This document shows, piece after piece, positions 26,239-34,392 of a stretch of DNA of 64,000 nucleotides (the first letter of the stretch is position 1; the number at the start of each line of letters is the position of its first letter). The stretch spans positions 1 to 64,000 of the forward strand of contig CASWVG010000006.1 in the NCBI GenBank assembly GCA_949472775.1, read 5' to 3'. Below the pieces are notes generated by a model. That model was not told the origin of the DNA, ran no database searches, and saw only the letters and a list, made by a program, of their open reading frames with translations. Made by a program: the position numbers and the translations under genes. This DNA comes from an uncultured Lachnospiraceae bacterium (GTDB lineage: Bacteria > Bacillota > Clostridia > Lachnospirales > Lachnospiraceae).

Positions 26239-26925
26239 CTATTTCGCATCAACCTTAGTTGTCTCTTTGATGGTTACTAAGGCTTTTCTGGGGCCGGGCA
26301 CCGCACCCTTTACCAGAATGAGGTTCTTGTCCGCGTCAACTCTCACTACTATAAGATTCTGTACCGTAACCTTGACGCAGCCCATGTGTCCCGGCATCCC
26401 CTTGCCCTTAAACACTCTGCTGGGTGAGGAGCAGGCACCGTTGGAACCCTGATGGCGATGGAATTTAGAACCGTGTGTCATAGGTCCTCTGTGCTGGCCG
26501 TGTCTCTTGATCGCGCCCTGGAATCCCTTACCTTTAGAGATTGCCGTCGCATCCACTCTGTCGCCAGCCTCAAAAATATCCGCCTTGATCTCGCTGCCGA
26601 GCGTGTACTCGTCCGCGTTCTCAAACTTAAACTCTCTGATAAATCTCTTGCAGGAAACGCCCGCCTTATCGAAGTGACCCTTCATCGCCTTGTTCACGCC
26701 ATGGCGATGAATCACTTCCTTCTTACCGCCCTTGTCCTTATTGACAATTCTTTCCTTCTTGTCCACAAAGCCTACCTGCACCGCACTGTAACCGTCGTTC
26801 TCAACGGTCTTGATCTGCGTCACTGCGCAGGGGCCTGCCTGAAGCACGGTAACCGGTGTCAGTGTGCCGTCTTCATTGAAGATCTGAGTCATTCCGACTT
26901 TTGTTGCCAAAATCGCTTTTTTCAT
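26239..26925 (-). CDS. rplC: 50S ribosomal protein L3
   Basis: The protein has 228 residues: [29 protein letters not shown] and the rRNA-reaching loop [31 protein letters not shown], then [15 protein letters not shown]3 nucleates 50S assembly. The 110-base spacer to rpsJ upstream has inverted repeats GATTCCC...GGGAATC and ATCCC-ATC-GGGAT but no core-type element. Confidence 0.98.
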   Translation of the reverse strand: MKKAILATKVGMTQIFNEDGTLTPVTVLQAGPCAVTQIKTVENDGYSAVQVGFVDKKERIVNKDKGGKKEVIHRHGVNKAMKGHFDKAGVSCKRFIREFKFENADEYTLGSEIKADIFEAGDRVDATAISKGKGFQGAIKRHGQHRGPMTHGSKFHRHQGSNGACSSPSRVFKGKGMPGHMGCVKVTVQNLIVVRVDADKNLILVKGAVPGPRKALVTIKETTKVDAK

Positions 26926-27035
26926 TTTCCTTCTTACCTCCTGTTGTTCTACAGCGGATTCCCTTCTGTTCTTCGCGGTTCTTCAGCCGCTAATCCCATC
27001 GGGATTTGCGTCGGGGAATCTTTCTAGTAGGGGTC

Positions 27036-27353
27036 TTATTTGTTCTTCATCTTGATGTCGATATAAACACCCGCAGGCATCTCCAGTCTCTGGAGCGCAT
27101 CCACCGTCTTGGGGGTGGGGGTGATAATATCAATGAGCCTCTTGTGGGTTCTCTGCTCGAACTGTTCTCTGCTGTCCTTATACTTGTGAACCGCACGCAG
27201 GATCGTGATGACTTCCTTCTTAGTAGGAAGGGGCACAGGGCCGCTCACCTGGGATCCGTTTTTCTTAACAGTTTCGATGATTTTCTTCGCCGATGCGTCC
27301 ACCAACTGATGGTCATAGGCTTTCAGGGTGATTCTCATTACTTGACTTGCCAT
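27036..27353 (-). CDS. rpsJ: 30S ribosomal protein S10 (NusE)
   Basis: The protein has 105 residues: [72 protein letters not shown]10 also acts as NusE in antitermination. It opens the whole superoperon. GGAGGCGAC precedes the ATG at 27353, and the mapped promoter is about 245 bases upstream. Confidence 0.98.
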   Translation of the reverse strand: MASQVMRITLKAYDHQLVDASAKKIIETVKKNGSQVSGPVPLPTKKEVITILRAVHKYKDSREQFEQRTHKRLIDIITPTPKTVDALQRLEMPAGVYIDIKMKNK

Positions 27354-27590
27354 AAAAAAAGTCGCCTCCTTTTCGCACTTTTAAAGCTTAAGTACGACAA
27401 GCGGTGACTGTACACTCTCCCGTGTGTGTCCTAAATGATTTCATATCGAACTACTACACGTCGTTTCCGGCTGACCGGACATTTTGTCTGTACAGTGACT
27501 TGTCGTCAGTTTCCTAACTTGACATTCGCTCCACGGAAAACCTGCCACGCGGGCAGCAACCTCACGCTTCATAGCTATCATGCCACAGCA
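27354..27590 (-). promoter_or_regulatory. S10 superoperon leader with long-range stem
   Basis: The gene-free leader runs about 235 bases from the predicted start to rpsJ. GACAAGCGGTGACTGTACA (27396-27414) and TGTACAGTGACTTGTC (27489-27504) pair over about 16 positions with a 3-base bulge and one mismatch, enclosing about 75 bases. Such a structure could serve in autoregulation or in antitermination loading. No T-run follows it. No known leader family is recognised. Confidence 0.6.
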
Positions 27591-27596
27591 CAAACT

Positions 27597-27625
27597 AGTA
27601 TATATGAACTTTTGGGGAATTGCAA
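27597..27625 (-). promoter_or_regulatory. Promoter of the ribosomal superoperon
   Basis: TTGCAA (27620-27625) and TATACT (27597-27602) are spaced by 17 bases on the minus strand. An A-rich stretch directly upstream of the -35 box resembles an UP element, which fits a strong stable promoter. Confidence 0.75.
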
Positions 27626-27653
27626 GAGAAATTTTTCTTTTTTTTCGATTTTT

Positions 27654-28514
27654 TTAATACAGCTTCTCTACCACGGCCCTCGAGGTTTTCTTGTTATTTT
27701 CCACGGATGCCTGTTTGTTGCGGGAATAATACTCGTGAAACAGCACGTCAATCACATAAAGCTGGCTCAGTTTTGTGCCCATGGCGCCGCCGTCCAGCGG
27801 GCCTTCATTGGATCCGCAGACCAGGAGTACATCCGTATAGGCTGTCAGAGGGGATTTGATAAAGTGGGTTATGCCTATCACTTTCGCCCCCGCCCTTTTG
27901 GCGATCTCCGCCACATATACATTATCCTTCGTCGCTCCCGAATAGGATATGATAAAGATCAAATCTTCCGGCCCTGCCATGGAAGCGGTCATTGCCTGCA
28001 TATGGGGATCGTCAATGGAATTTACCTTATTACAAATTCTCAAAAATTTATTTCTGGCTTCTTTGGCCGTCAGCAGGGAATCTCCGATTCCAAAAAAATA
28101 TATGTTTTTTGCCTCTTCCATCATCTGCAGTGTTTTTCTGACCCCCTCCTGCCTTATTAACATCCGGGTTTCCTTTAACACGCCGATATGATGTTGCAGT
28201 ATTTTATCCAACGTATATTCAAGGGAATCTATCTTAAAATTTTCCGTTTCTGCCTCATCCGCTTCATCCACCGATACGCTAAAGGACAATTTCATCTTAA
28301 AATCCTGGTATCCTTTTGCGCCCACGCTCCTGCAAAACCGATATACGCTCGCGTCAGCCACACCGCTGGCTTCCGCCAGATCCGTAATGGACATGAACAA
28401 TACCCTGTTCGCATTCCCGATTACAAAATCAGCAATTTTCTTCTCTGTCTTGGTAAATTGATTATAGTTTAATTGAATATCCTGCAGCAAGTTAGTCGTA
28501 TTCAAAATCAGCAT
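27654..28514 (-). CDS. RpiR/MurR-family regulator of the sialic-acid genes
   Basis: The protein has 286 residues. The N-terminal RpiR helix-turn-helix spans about 15-75 (FTKTEKKIADFVI, SITDLAEASGVADASVYRFCRSVGAKGYQDFK). A SIS sugar-phosphate binding domain covers about 125-260 (IYFFGIGDSLLTAKE, IISYSGATKDNVYVAEIAKRAGAKVIGIT). RpiR regulators control nan genes in several Firmicutes, and here the gene is downstream of nanA behind a terminator. The ligand is probably a ManNAc-6-P or GlcNAc-6-P type sugar, which is inference. Confidence 0.88.
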   Translation of the reverse strand: MLILNTTNLLQDIQLNYNQFTKTEKKIADFVIGNANRVLFMSITDLAEASGVADASVYRFCRSVGAKGYQDFKMKLSFSVSVDEADEAETENFKIDSLEYTLDKILQHHIGVLKETRMLIRQEGVRKTLQMMEEAKNIYFFGIGDSLLTAKEARNKFLRICNKVNSIDDPHMQAMTASMAGPEDLIFIISYSGATKDNVYVAEIAKRAGAKVIGITHFIKSPLTAYTDVLLVCGSNEGPLDGGAMGTKLSQLYVIDVLFHEYYSRNKQASVENNKKTSRAVVEKLY

Positions 28515-28543
28515 CCCTTTCTTTTCCCGATTCCCCGAGGGGG

Positions 28544-28573
28544 AAAAATAGCATGGTTACCCATGCTATTTTT
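28544..28573 (-). terminator. Intrinsic terminator between nanA and the RpiR gene
   Basis: AAAAATAGCATGG and CCATGCTATTTTT form a 13-bp stem with a 4-base loop, directly after the nanA stop, with T-rich flanks both ways. It would reduce read-through into the regulator. Confidence 0.8.
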
Positions 28574-28574
28574 A

Positions 28575-29480
28575 TTAACAATATTTCTGAATCGCTTCCG
28601 CAATCATATCTGCAGTCTCTTTGCAGACCGCCTGGTCCGCTTCTGTCAGATCCGCTAACGGCGCTTTTACGCCGCCTGCATCCGGCCCGCCCTGCAGGCG
28701 GATAGTCTCTTTGATTACAGCATACATATTGCCGTGGGCAGAACACATCTTATAGATGATCCTGCACGCCGCATTCTGAACTTCTCTTGCTTCCTCCATC
28801 TTTCCCTGAGAGAAAAGCTCATAAATTTTCAGATACAGCTCCGGCATGGCGCCATAAGTGCCGCCGATCCCGCCGACTGCCCCCATGGCCAGCCCGGAAA
28901 CGAGCTGTTCGTCCGGTCCGTTAAATACAATAACACCCTCGTCTCTGAAAAGCTGGATATCCTGTACCGGCATAGAAGAATTTTTCACGCCGATCACTCT
29001 CGGATTTTTCTTCATTTCCCGCAACAGGCTAAGCGTCAGGGAAGTGCCTGCCAGCTGCGGTATATTATATATGATAAAATCCGTATTCGGAGCCGCTGCG
29101 GAAATGTCATTCCAATACCTGGCAATGGCATACTCCGGCAAATGGAAATAAATCGGCGGTATCGAGGCAATGGCATCTACCCCGAGGCTCTCTGCGTGAG
29201 CTGCCAGTTCCTGACTGTCCTCGGTGTTATTGCAGGCAACATGGGCGATGATCACCAGTTTCCCTCCGGCAGCCTCCATCACGGCCTCCAGCGTTTTCTT
29301 TCTGTCCTCTTTGCTCAGATAGATGCACTCTCCAGAAGAGCCGCCCACATAAAGTCCCTGCACTCCCTTATCCATCAGATACTTTGTAAGCGCTTTCGTT
29401 CTGTCGGATGAAACCTTTCCGTCTTCATCATAGCACGCATACAGCGCCGGGAAAATTCCTTGAAATTTTTTCGTGTCCAT
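28575..29480 (-). CDS. nanA: N-acetylneuraminate lyase
   Basis: NanA splits N-acetylneuraminate into ManNAc and pyruvate through a Schiff base. The DHDPS/NAL fold is shown by VGGSSGECIYLSKEDRK (pyruvate-binding GxxGE), the tyrosine in IIYNIPQLAG and the Schiff-base lysine in VIGVKNSS. It has 301 residues from ATG 29480; a GTG at 29486 is equally possible. The sugar specificity rests mainly on the neighbours (nanE, ROK kinase, YhcH-like protein, SBP transporter). A dihydrodipicolinate synthase role is less likely here. Confidence 0.9.
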   Translation of the reverse strand: MDTKKFQGIFPALYACYDEDGKVSSDRTKALTKYLMDKGVQGLYVGGSSGECIYLSKEDRKKTLEAVMEAAGGKLVIIAHVACNNTEDSQELAAHAESLGVDAIASIPPIYFHLPEYAIARYWNDISAAAPNTDFIIYNIPQLAGTSLTLSLLREMKKNPRVIGVKNSSMPVQDIQLFRDEGVIVFNGPDEQLVSGLAMGAVGGIGGTYGAMPELYLKIYELFSQGKMEEAREVQNAACRIIYKMCSAHGNMYAVIKETIRLQGGPDAGGVKAPLADLTEADQAVCKETADMIAEAIQKYC

Positions 29481-29555
29481 TCTCACATCATCCTTTCTCT
29501 ATACCATACCACAAGAACCTTCGTTTTTCCATAGCAGCTGCACAGACAGCTGTGA

Positions 29556-30485
29556 TCATCCCTTGACCGCTCCCATCGTAATACCCTGCGTGAAATACTT
29601 CTGGAACATCAAGAATACAACGATAATCGGAACGGACGCCAAAGCGGCACCGGCCATCAGCATACCCACATCTATAGAGGTTTCTGCCTGTAAAGTAGCA
29701 ATTCCCAGAGAGATCGTATAATTTACGTTGCTGCTCACCATAACCAACTGCATGAAGTAATCATTCCATGAATTGATAAAGGTGAAAATTGCCAATGCAC
29801 CCACGCCGGGCTTTACCATCGGAAATACAATCGTCACAAAAGTATTCCATTCTCCCGCGCCGTCAATACGTGCGGCTTCCAGAATCTCCCCCGGAATGCT
29901 TTCCGAAAACTGTTTCATCAGGAACACGCCAAACGGCCATCCTACCGTCGGAAATATGATCGCCCAAATGGTATTATAAAGACCAATGGCGGACATTTCC
30001 TTCAACAGGGGAATCAACACGACCTGCTTGGGCAGCGCCATAGCGCATATGATCAGTCCGAATAAAATGCTGCGTCCACGGAAGCGTTTCTTCGCCAGCG
30101 CATAACCGGCCATCGTAGCGGTAAAGCAGGTAAGAAACATTGCCGCCACCGCCATGAAAATCGTATTCAGAAGCCACCTGAACACCGCGGGAACGGTAGG
30201 TCCCGTAGAGAGCGTGATGCTTTCTCCGCCGGAAGTGAAAAACCTGCTGAAAGGCAGATGAATCTCCCACATAGGGGCACTGCGCTTATTCATTAAATTA
30301 TTAAAATTCGTCGTTACCCATTCGCTGGGCCACCAGACAGGCTTCTGCGCATAGATATCTGCCGGCGGCTTGAACGCGCCGGTGATGATCCAATAGAGGG
30401 GGAATAAGAAAAGGAGCGCCAGAACCACCAGTATGATCAGCGAAATTATTTTATAAACTTTACTGTTTCCTGTTTTATTTTCCAT
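29556..30485 (-). CDS. ABC sugar permease, MalG type (sialic acid uptake)
   Basis: This inner-membrane permease has 309 residues and six predicted membrane segments, the first at about 13-35. The cytoplasmic EAA loop is EAARIDGAGEWNTFVTIVFPMVKPG, which docks the ATPase. With the next gene it forms the channel for the binding protein encoded upstream. No ATPase gene is present, so a shared MsmX-like ATPase is assumed. The gene lies 13 bases after its partner and just before nanA. Sialic acid as substrate is inferred from the locus. Confidence 0.88.
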   Translation of the reverse strand: MENKTGNSKVYKIISLIILVVLALLFLFPLYWIITGAFKPPADIYAQKPVWWPSEWVTTNFNNLMNKRSAPMWEIHLPFSRFFTSGGESITLSTGPTVPAVFRWLLNTIFMAVAAMFLTCFTATMAGYALAKKRFRGRSILFGLIICAMALPKQVVLIPLLKEMSAIGLYNTIWAIIFPTVGWPFGVFLMKQFSESIPGEILEAARIDGAGEWNTFVTIVFPMVKPGVGALAIFTFINSWNDYFMQLVMVSSNVNYTISLGIATLQAETSIDVGMLMAGAALASVPIIVVFLMFQKYFTQGITMGAVKG

Positions 30486-30498
30486 CGCTTCTCCTCCT

Positions 30499-31413
30499 CT
30501 ACTTCTCTTTTGCCAGCCGCATCTGAACAGCCGACAAAATACCTATGAAGATAGCCAAAACAACGCCCATTGCATTGGCATAGCCGAAATGTCCTGACTG
30601 CTCGGTAAGCTTAAAGGCTGTATAATAGATGTAATACATTACCGTCTGTGTTCCGGAACCACCCTGCGTCAACAACTGAATCAGTGCGAAACACTGGAAG
30701 GAGTTAATCGTGGTAATGACCAGTATGTACAAGGTTGTCGGCATGATCTGCGGCCATTTGATCTTCCAGAAAGCCTGCAGATCTGTGGCCCCGTCTACCT
30801 GCGCCGCTTCCACCAGGGATGCATCCACGTTGCCGAGCGCCGACACATACAGTACGATCGGCTGGCCAACCGATGTGGTAAACAGGATCAGTATAATACA
30901 CCAGAGCGCATATTTCTCATCCCCCAGCCAGTTAATGTTGGCGTCGATGGCGCCGGTCGTCTTTAATACAGAATTCAAAATACCCGTGTAATTATCAAAC
31001 ATCCATTTCCAGACTACCGTTACCGCTACAGAACCGGTAACCACGGGCAGATAAAAAATACATCTGAATGCTGAAAGAACAGGCATTTTCAATTTATAGA
31101 TAGCGGAGGCCACCCACAGAGAGAATGCCGTTACGGTCGGTACACTCACAAATACAATGACAAATGTATTCCATAACGCATCCAGAAACACCTCATCCTT
31201 AAACAGATTGTTAAAGTTTGTTAATCCAATAAAGTTACCGCCGCCCTGTGTATGCATGTTAGAATCCGTCAGACTCAGCCAAATACAAATGATCATCGGA
31301 ATCAGAACAAAGCCTACAAAAAAAAGCAGACTGGGCAGCATAAAACCATAACCGGCTATATCTTCTCTGCGCTGTAATGCCCGGCTTCTTTTTTGCATAA
31401 CCTGACTACTCAA
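30499..31413 (-). CDS. ABC sugar permease, MalF type (sialic acid uptake)
   Basis: The protein has 304 residues with six membrane segments, the first at about 22-42 (GFMLPSLLFFVGFVLIPMIICIWLSL). The EAA loop is EAAQVDGATDLQAFWKIKWPQIMP. It is the partner of the MalG-type permease downstream. A strong intercistronic terminator separates it from the binding-protein gene, so it should be expressed less than the binding protein. Confidence 0.88.
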   Translation of the reverse strand: MSSQVMQKRSRALQRREDIAGYGFMLPSLLFFVGFVLIPMIICIWLSLTDSNMHTQGGGNFIGLTNFNNLFKDEVFLDALWNTFVIVFVSVPTVTAFSLWVASAIYKLKMPVLSAFRCIFYLPVVTGSVAVTVVWKWMFDNYTGILNSVLKTTGAIDANINWLGDEKYALWCIILILFTTSVGQPIVLYVSALGNVDASLVEAAQVDGATDLQAFWKIKWPQIMPTTLYILVITTINSFQCFALIQLLTQGGSGTQTVMYYIYYTAFKLTEQSGHFGYANAMGVVLAIFIGILSAVQMRLAKEK

Positions 31414-31474
31414 GAAAATGCGCCCCCTTTCTCCATTGCCTGTAAAAGATTGTATGATTTACCTGTTGCTAATG

Positions 31475-31510
31475 AAAACGCCCCTCCCACTCCCAGTGGA
31501 AGGGGCGCCT
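31475..31510 (-). terminator. Intercistronic terminator between binding protein and permeases
   Basis: CGCCCCTCCCAC pairs with GTGGAAGGGGCG and is followed on the minus strand by TTTTC. It lies between the SBP stop and the first permease. Partial read-through would give more binding protein than permease. Confidence 0.88.
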
Positions 31511-31547
31511 TTACCGAACCGTCTGTTTAGAACAGTATGCCGTTCGA

Positions 31548-32954
31548 TTATTCAGCCGCTGCCGCGTTCGCTTCGCCTTCATATTGTGTAAGGGCTTCCG
31601 TTACATCCGTGCCAGACCCGATCTTCTGAAGCATCGTCCACCATGCGGTACGCTGTCCTGCCCAACCGGGCGTAACCTGATAATAGTCACCAAGCTGAGG
31701 CATCAGAACCTGATATTCATTCATGATCTCATTGTCAGCCCAGATTGCAGTCAGGTCTGTTCCCTCTGCTGCGGAGCGCACTGCAAAGTAGTTCGCTGCC
31801 TTCACTGCATCCACAGTAGCTTCGGAGTCAGCCATATATTTGATGAACTGCTTGGATGCCTCAATACGCGCTGCATCGCCGTTATCAAAAATACCGAAGC
31901 CCCAAATACCACCCTGGAGTTTGGATTCACCTGTCTCAGAGGGGAAGCTCATAAACTCGATCTCTTCGCCTGTAACGGTAAGGCCTGCGCCTGTCCCTGC
32001 TCCGTTAGGGTCTAACTGCTGTGCGATATTCCAGCAGAATGCCATCTTTAAAATACCCTGATAGAACTTAGCGATCTCATCGCCGCCTGCCAAAGAAGCG
32101 TCAAAAGCAATACCGTTCATGCCCTTTAACTGTTCCAGAGCCTTCACATTCTCAGGAGAATTCCATGTGTAAGCGGTATGCGCTTCATCTGTATAGGAGC
32201 CGCCGTACAGGTTGTTCACCAGTGCGCGTGTTCCCTGGTCTCCGCCCTGTCCTGCACAGTAAACTGCTGCTACTGTATCATTGTAGTGTGCATAGAGAGC
32301 GTCAACAGCCTTGATAAAGTTTTCGGTTGTCCATGTATGTGTCTCTAAATCCAGATACTGGTCAGCGCCCGCTTCCTTGAAAGCGTTCATATTAACTGCC
32401 ATACAATGCGCTGTCATAACAAGGGGATACTCATATACTTCGCCGCCCGGCGCCGTACATGCTGCCAGAGGCGCTGCCTGGATCTCAGACTTGTCGGTAT
32501 CATCCAGCATATCGGACAGATCAACCATATATCCGTTTGCTCCCCAGTTTGCAACCAGACGCTCAGGGCCTTCCATGATAAGGTCAGGCGCCTGCCCTGC
32601 CGTGATCGCGGTGTTTACTTTGTCATCGCCGTCAGCATAAGCCAAAAACTCTACGTTTACAGTGATACCGGTCTTTGCCGTGAAAGCATCGGTAAGTCCT
32701 TTTACCGTAGCCTCATCTCCCCATTTTCCAATAGGGTAAGTCCAAAGGGTGATCGAGGAAGCTGCATCGCCTCCTGCGGAAGCCTCCTCTGTAGGAGCCG
32801 CTTCCTCCGCTGCGGGAGTCTCCTCTGCGGCTGCGGGAGCCTCCTGCGTGGTCTCCGGTTTTGTTTCTTCAGCAGCCGGCGCGCTGGAACCGCCGCATCC
32901 CACTGTAGAAAGGGTCATAGCTCCGATCAAGAGTAATGCCAATAACTTTTTCAT
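31548..32954 (-). CDS. ABC sugar-binding lipoprotein (probable sialic acid)
   Basis: This extracellular solute-binding lipoprotein has 468 residues. The signal peptide MKKLLALLLIGAMTLSTVGC ends in a lipobox cysteine at 20. A Ala/Glu/Thr-rich linker covers 21-65, then the SBP_bac_1 fold starts at SSITLWTYPIGKWGDEATVKGLTDAFTAKTGI. It is transcribed first in the minus-strand nan unit behind a TTGACA promoter and a 29-bp dyad. Substrate assignment to sialic acid comes from the cluster; the binding residues cannot be judged by eye. Confidence 0.87.
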   Translation of the reverse strand: MKKLLALLLIGAMTLSTVGCGGSSAPAAEETKPETTQEAPAAAEETPAAEEAAPTEEASAGGDAASSITLWTYPIGKWGDEATVKGLTDAFTAKTGITVNVEFLAYADGDDKVNTAITAGQAPDLIMEGPERLVANWGANGYMVDLSDMLDDTDKSEIQAAPLAACTAPGGEVYEYPLVMTAHCMAVNMNAFKEAGADQYLDLETHTWTTENFIKAVDALYAHYNDTVAAVYCAGQGGDQGTRALVNNLYGGSYTDEAHTAYTWNSPENVKALEQLKGMNGIAFDASLAGGDEIAKFYQGILKMAFCWNIAQQLDPNGAGTGAGLTVTGEEIEFMSFPSETGESKLQGGIWGFGIFDNGDAARIEASKQFIKYMADSEATVDAVKAANYFAVRSAAEGTDLTAIWADNEIMNEYQVLMPQLGDYYQVTPGWAGQRTAWWTMLQKIGSGTDVTEALTQYEGEANAAAAE

Positions 32955-32970
32955 ATTCCTCTCCTTTCAT

Positions 32971-32999
32971 GTATGCAATGATCATTAACGATTGCGTAC
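32971..32999. promoter_or_regulatory. 29-bp dyad, candidate operator of the nan transport genes
   Basis: GTATGCAAT and ATTGCGTAC form a 9-bp inverted repeat with one mismatch around 11 bases that hold AATGATCATT, itself a palindrome. It lies just downstream of the -10 box of the binding-protein gene, where a repressor would block transcription. Binding by the cluster's RpiR protein is inference. Confidence 0.6.
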
Positions 33000-33003
33000 T
33001 TAA

Positions 33004-33033
33004 ATTCTACTGTGTATCTGGGTACTTTGTCAA
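33004..33033 (-). promoter_or_regulatory. Promoter of the nan transport/lyase unit
   Basis: TTGACA (33028-33033) and TAGAAT (33004-33009) are spaced by 18 bases on the minus strand, 50 bases before the SBP start. Confidence 0.75.
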
Positions 33034-33092
33034 TATAAATTTAAAAAAATTTTCATTTTCAATTCTAATATGAATATTTTTTTATTTTTTCC

Positions 33093-33121
33093 TTGTTTGG
33101 AAATTTTTTTCATGATATAAT
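33093..33121 (+). promoter_or_regulatory. Promoter of nanE-yhcH-nanK
   Basis: TTGTTT (33093-33098) and TATAAT (33116-33121) are spaced by 17 bases on the plus strand. The two nan promoters are divergent, about 60 bases apart in an A/T-rich stretch. The spacer holds GGAAATTTTTTTC, a possible second regulator site. Confidence 0.7.
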
Positions 33122-33170
33122 AGTAGCATCGCAAAATGATTCGACCAAAATCGAAAGAATGGAGGAAATT

Positions 33171-33869
33171 ATGAGAGCAAACTTAGCAGACATACTAGCT
33201 GCCACCAAAAGTTCTATTATCGTATCCTGTCAGGCTCTGCCGGATGAACCTATGTACTGCCAGGAGATGTCTATCATGCCGTTTTTTGCCAACGCTGCCA
33301 AGCAGGCGGGCAGCAAGTGCATCCGCACCAGCAGCATCCGGGACGTCATTGCAATCAAAGAAGCCACCGGCCTGCCTGTGATCGGCCTGGTAAAACGCGT
33401 AGTAGAAGGCTATGCTTCCTATATCACTCCAACCATGAAAGAAATAGACGAGCTGGTCGATGCCGAGGCTGACATCGTTGCCCTTGACTGCACCATGAGG
33501 ACGCGGGGAGACGGCAGTACCATTAATGAATTTATTGCGCAGATTAAGGAAAAATACCCTGACATTGTGTTAATGGCGGATATTTCTACCCTTGAAGAGG
33601 GCATAAACGCCGCCGAATGCGGGGTGCAGCTTGTGGGCACCACTTTGAGCGGTTACACGGACTACTCGCCCAAAACGGACGGCCCCGATTTTGAGCTGGC
33701 AGAAAAACTGGTATCTGCTCTGACGATTCCCGTCATCGCCGAGGGGAAAATCCATACGCCCGAACAGGCTAGAAAAATGCTTTCACTCGGCGTACACGCA
33801 GTCGTTGTAGGCGGCGCGATCACCAGACCTCTGGAAATAGCCCAGCGGTTTTATAACGGCATCAAATAG
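33171..33869 (+). CDS. nanE: N-acetylmannosamine-6-phosphate 2-epimerase
   Basis: NanE converts ManNAc-6-P to GlcNAc-6-P. The ATG at 33171 follows GGAGGAAATT and gives 232 residues, the family length; no start further upstream is needed. This TIM-barrel protein has SCQALPDEPMY, GLVKRV (catalytic lysine region), DIVALDCTMRTR, LMADISTLEEGINAAECGVQLVGTTLSGYT and IAEGKIHTPEQARKML. It is the first plus-strand gene of the cluster, 9 bases before the YhcH-like gene. Confidence 0.95.
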   Translation: MRANLADILAATKSSIIVSCQALPDEPMYCQEMSIMPFFANAAKQAGSKCIRTSSIRDVIAIKEATGLPVIGLVKRVVEGYASYITPTMKEIDELVDAEADIVALDCTMRTRGDGSTINEFIAQIKEKYPDIVLMADISTLEEGINAAECGVQLVGTTLSGYTDYSPKTDGPDFELAEKLVSALTIPVIAEGKIHTPEQARKMLSLGVHAVVVGGAITRPLEIAQRFYNGIK

Positions 33870-33878
33870 GAGGCTCTT

Positions 33879-34328
33879 ATGATTTATGATAAAATGTCTA
33901 ACCTTAAATTGTATAAAGGTATGAATAATAATCTGGATACCGCCATTAACTTTATCGTTTCCCATGATCTGAACGAGCTGCCTGTCGGCAAAACGGTTGT
34001 GGATCAGGAAAATGTCTTTATCAATGTCATGGAAACCTCTGCCGCTCCTGTCGGGGAAAGGCAGTATGAGTTTCACAAAAACTACATGGATATACAGATG
34101 GATCTGGTTGGAACCGAGCGGGTGGACACCGGAGACAGCGCGAACGCAAAATATATCAACTATAACGAGGAGGGCGATGTAGGCAATGCGGAGGCGGCAG
34201 ATCTGGGAAGCTGCCTGATCGGAACGGAAAACTTCATTATCTGTATGGCAGGGGAACCCCACAAGCCAAACATCGCTGTCAGCGATGATATGTTCCTAAA
34301 AAAAGCGGTCTGCAAGGTTCATATTTAA
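33879..34328 (+). CDS. YhcH/YjgK/YiaL (DUF386, TabA-type) protein
   Basis: The protein has 149 residues with the cupin-like signatures of this family: FINVMETSAAPVGERQYEFHKNYMDIQMDLVGTERV and a metal-site block IGTENFIICMAGEPHKPNIAV. E. coli YhcH is encoded in the nan operon and relatives have been linked to sugar anomerisation. Here it sits between nanE and the ROK kinase, 9 bases after nanE, so a role in handling ManNAc or sialic acid anomers is likely but inferred. Confidence 0.9.
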   Translation: MIYDKMSNLKLYKGMNNNLDTAINFIVSHDLNELPVGKTVVDQENVFINVMETSAAPVGERQYEFHKNYMDIQMDLVGTERVDTGDSANAKYINYNEEGDVGNAEAADLGSCLIGTENFIICMAGEPHKPNIAVSDDMFLKKAVCKVHI

Positions 34329-34392
34329 CATAGCAGCACGCGCGTTCCTGCGGGCAGTAAGCCAGGCGGACATTCTAACGGGAGAAACATTT

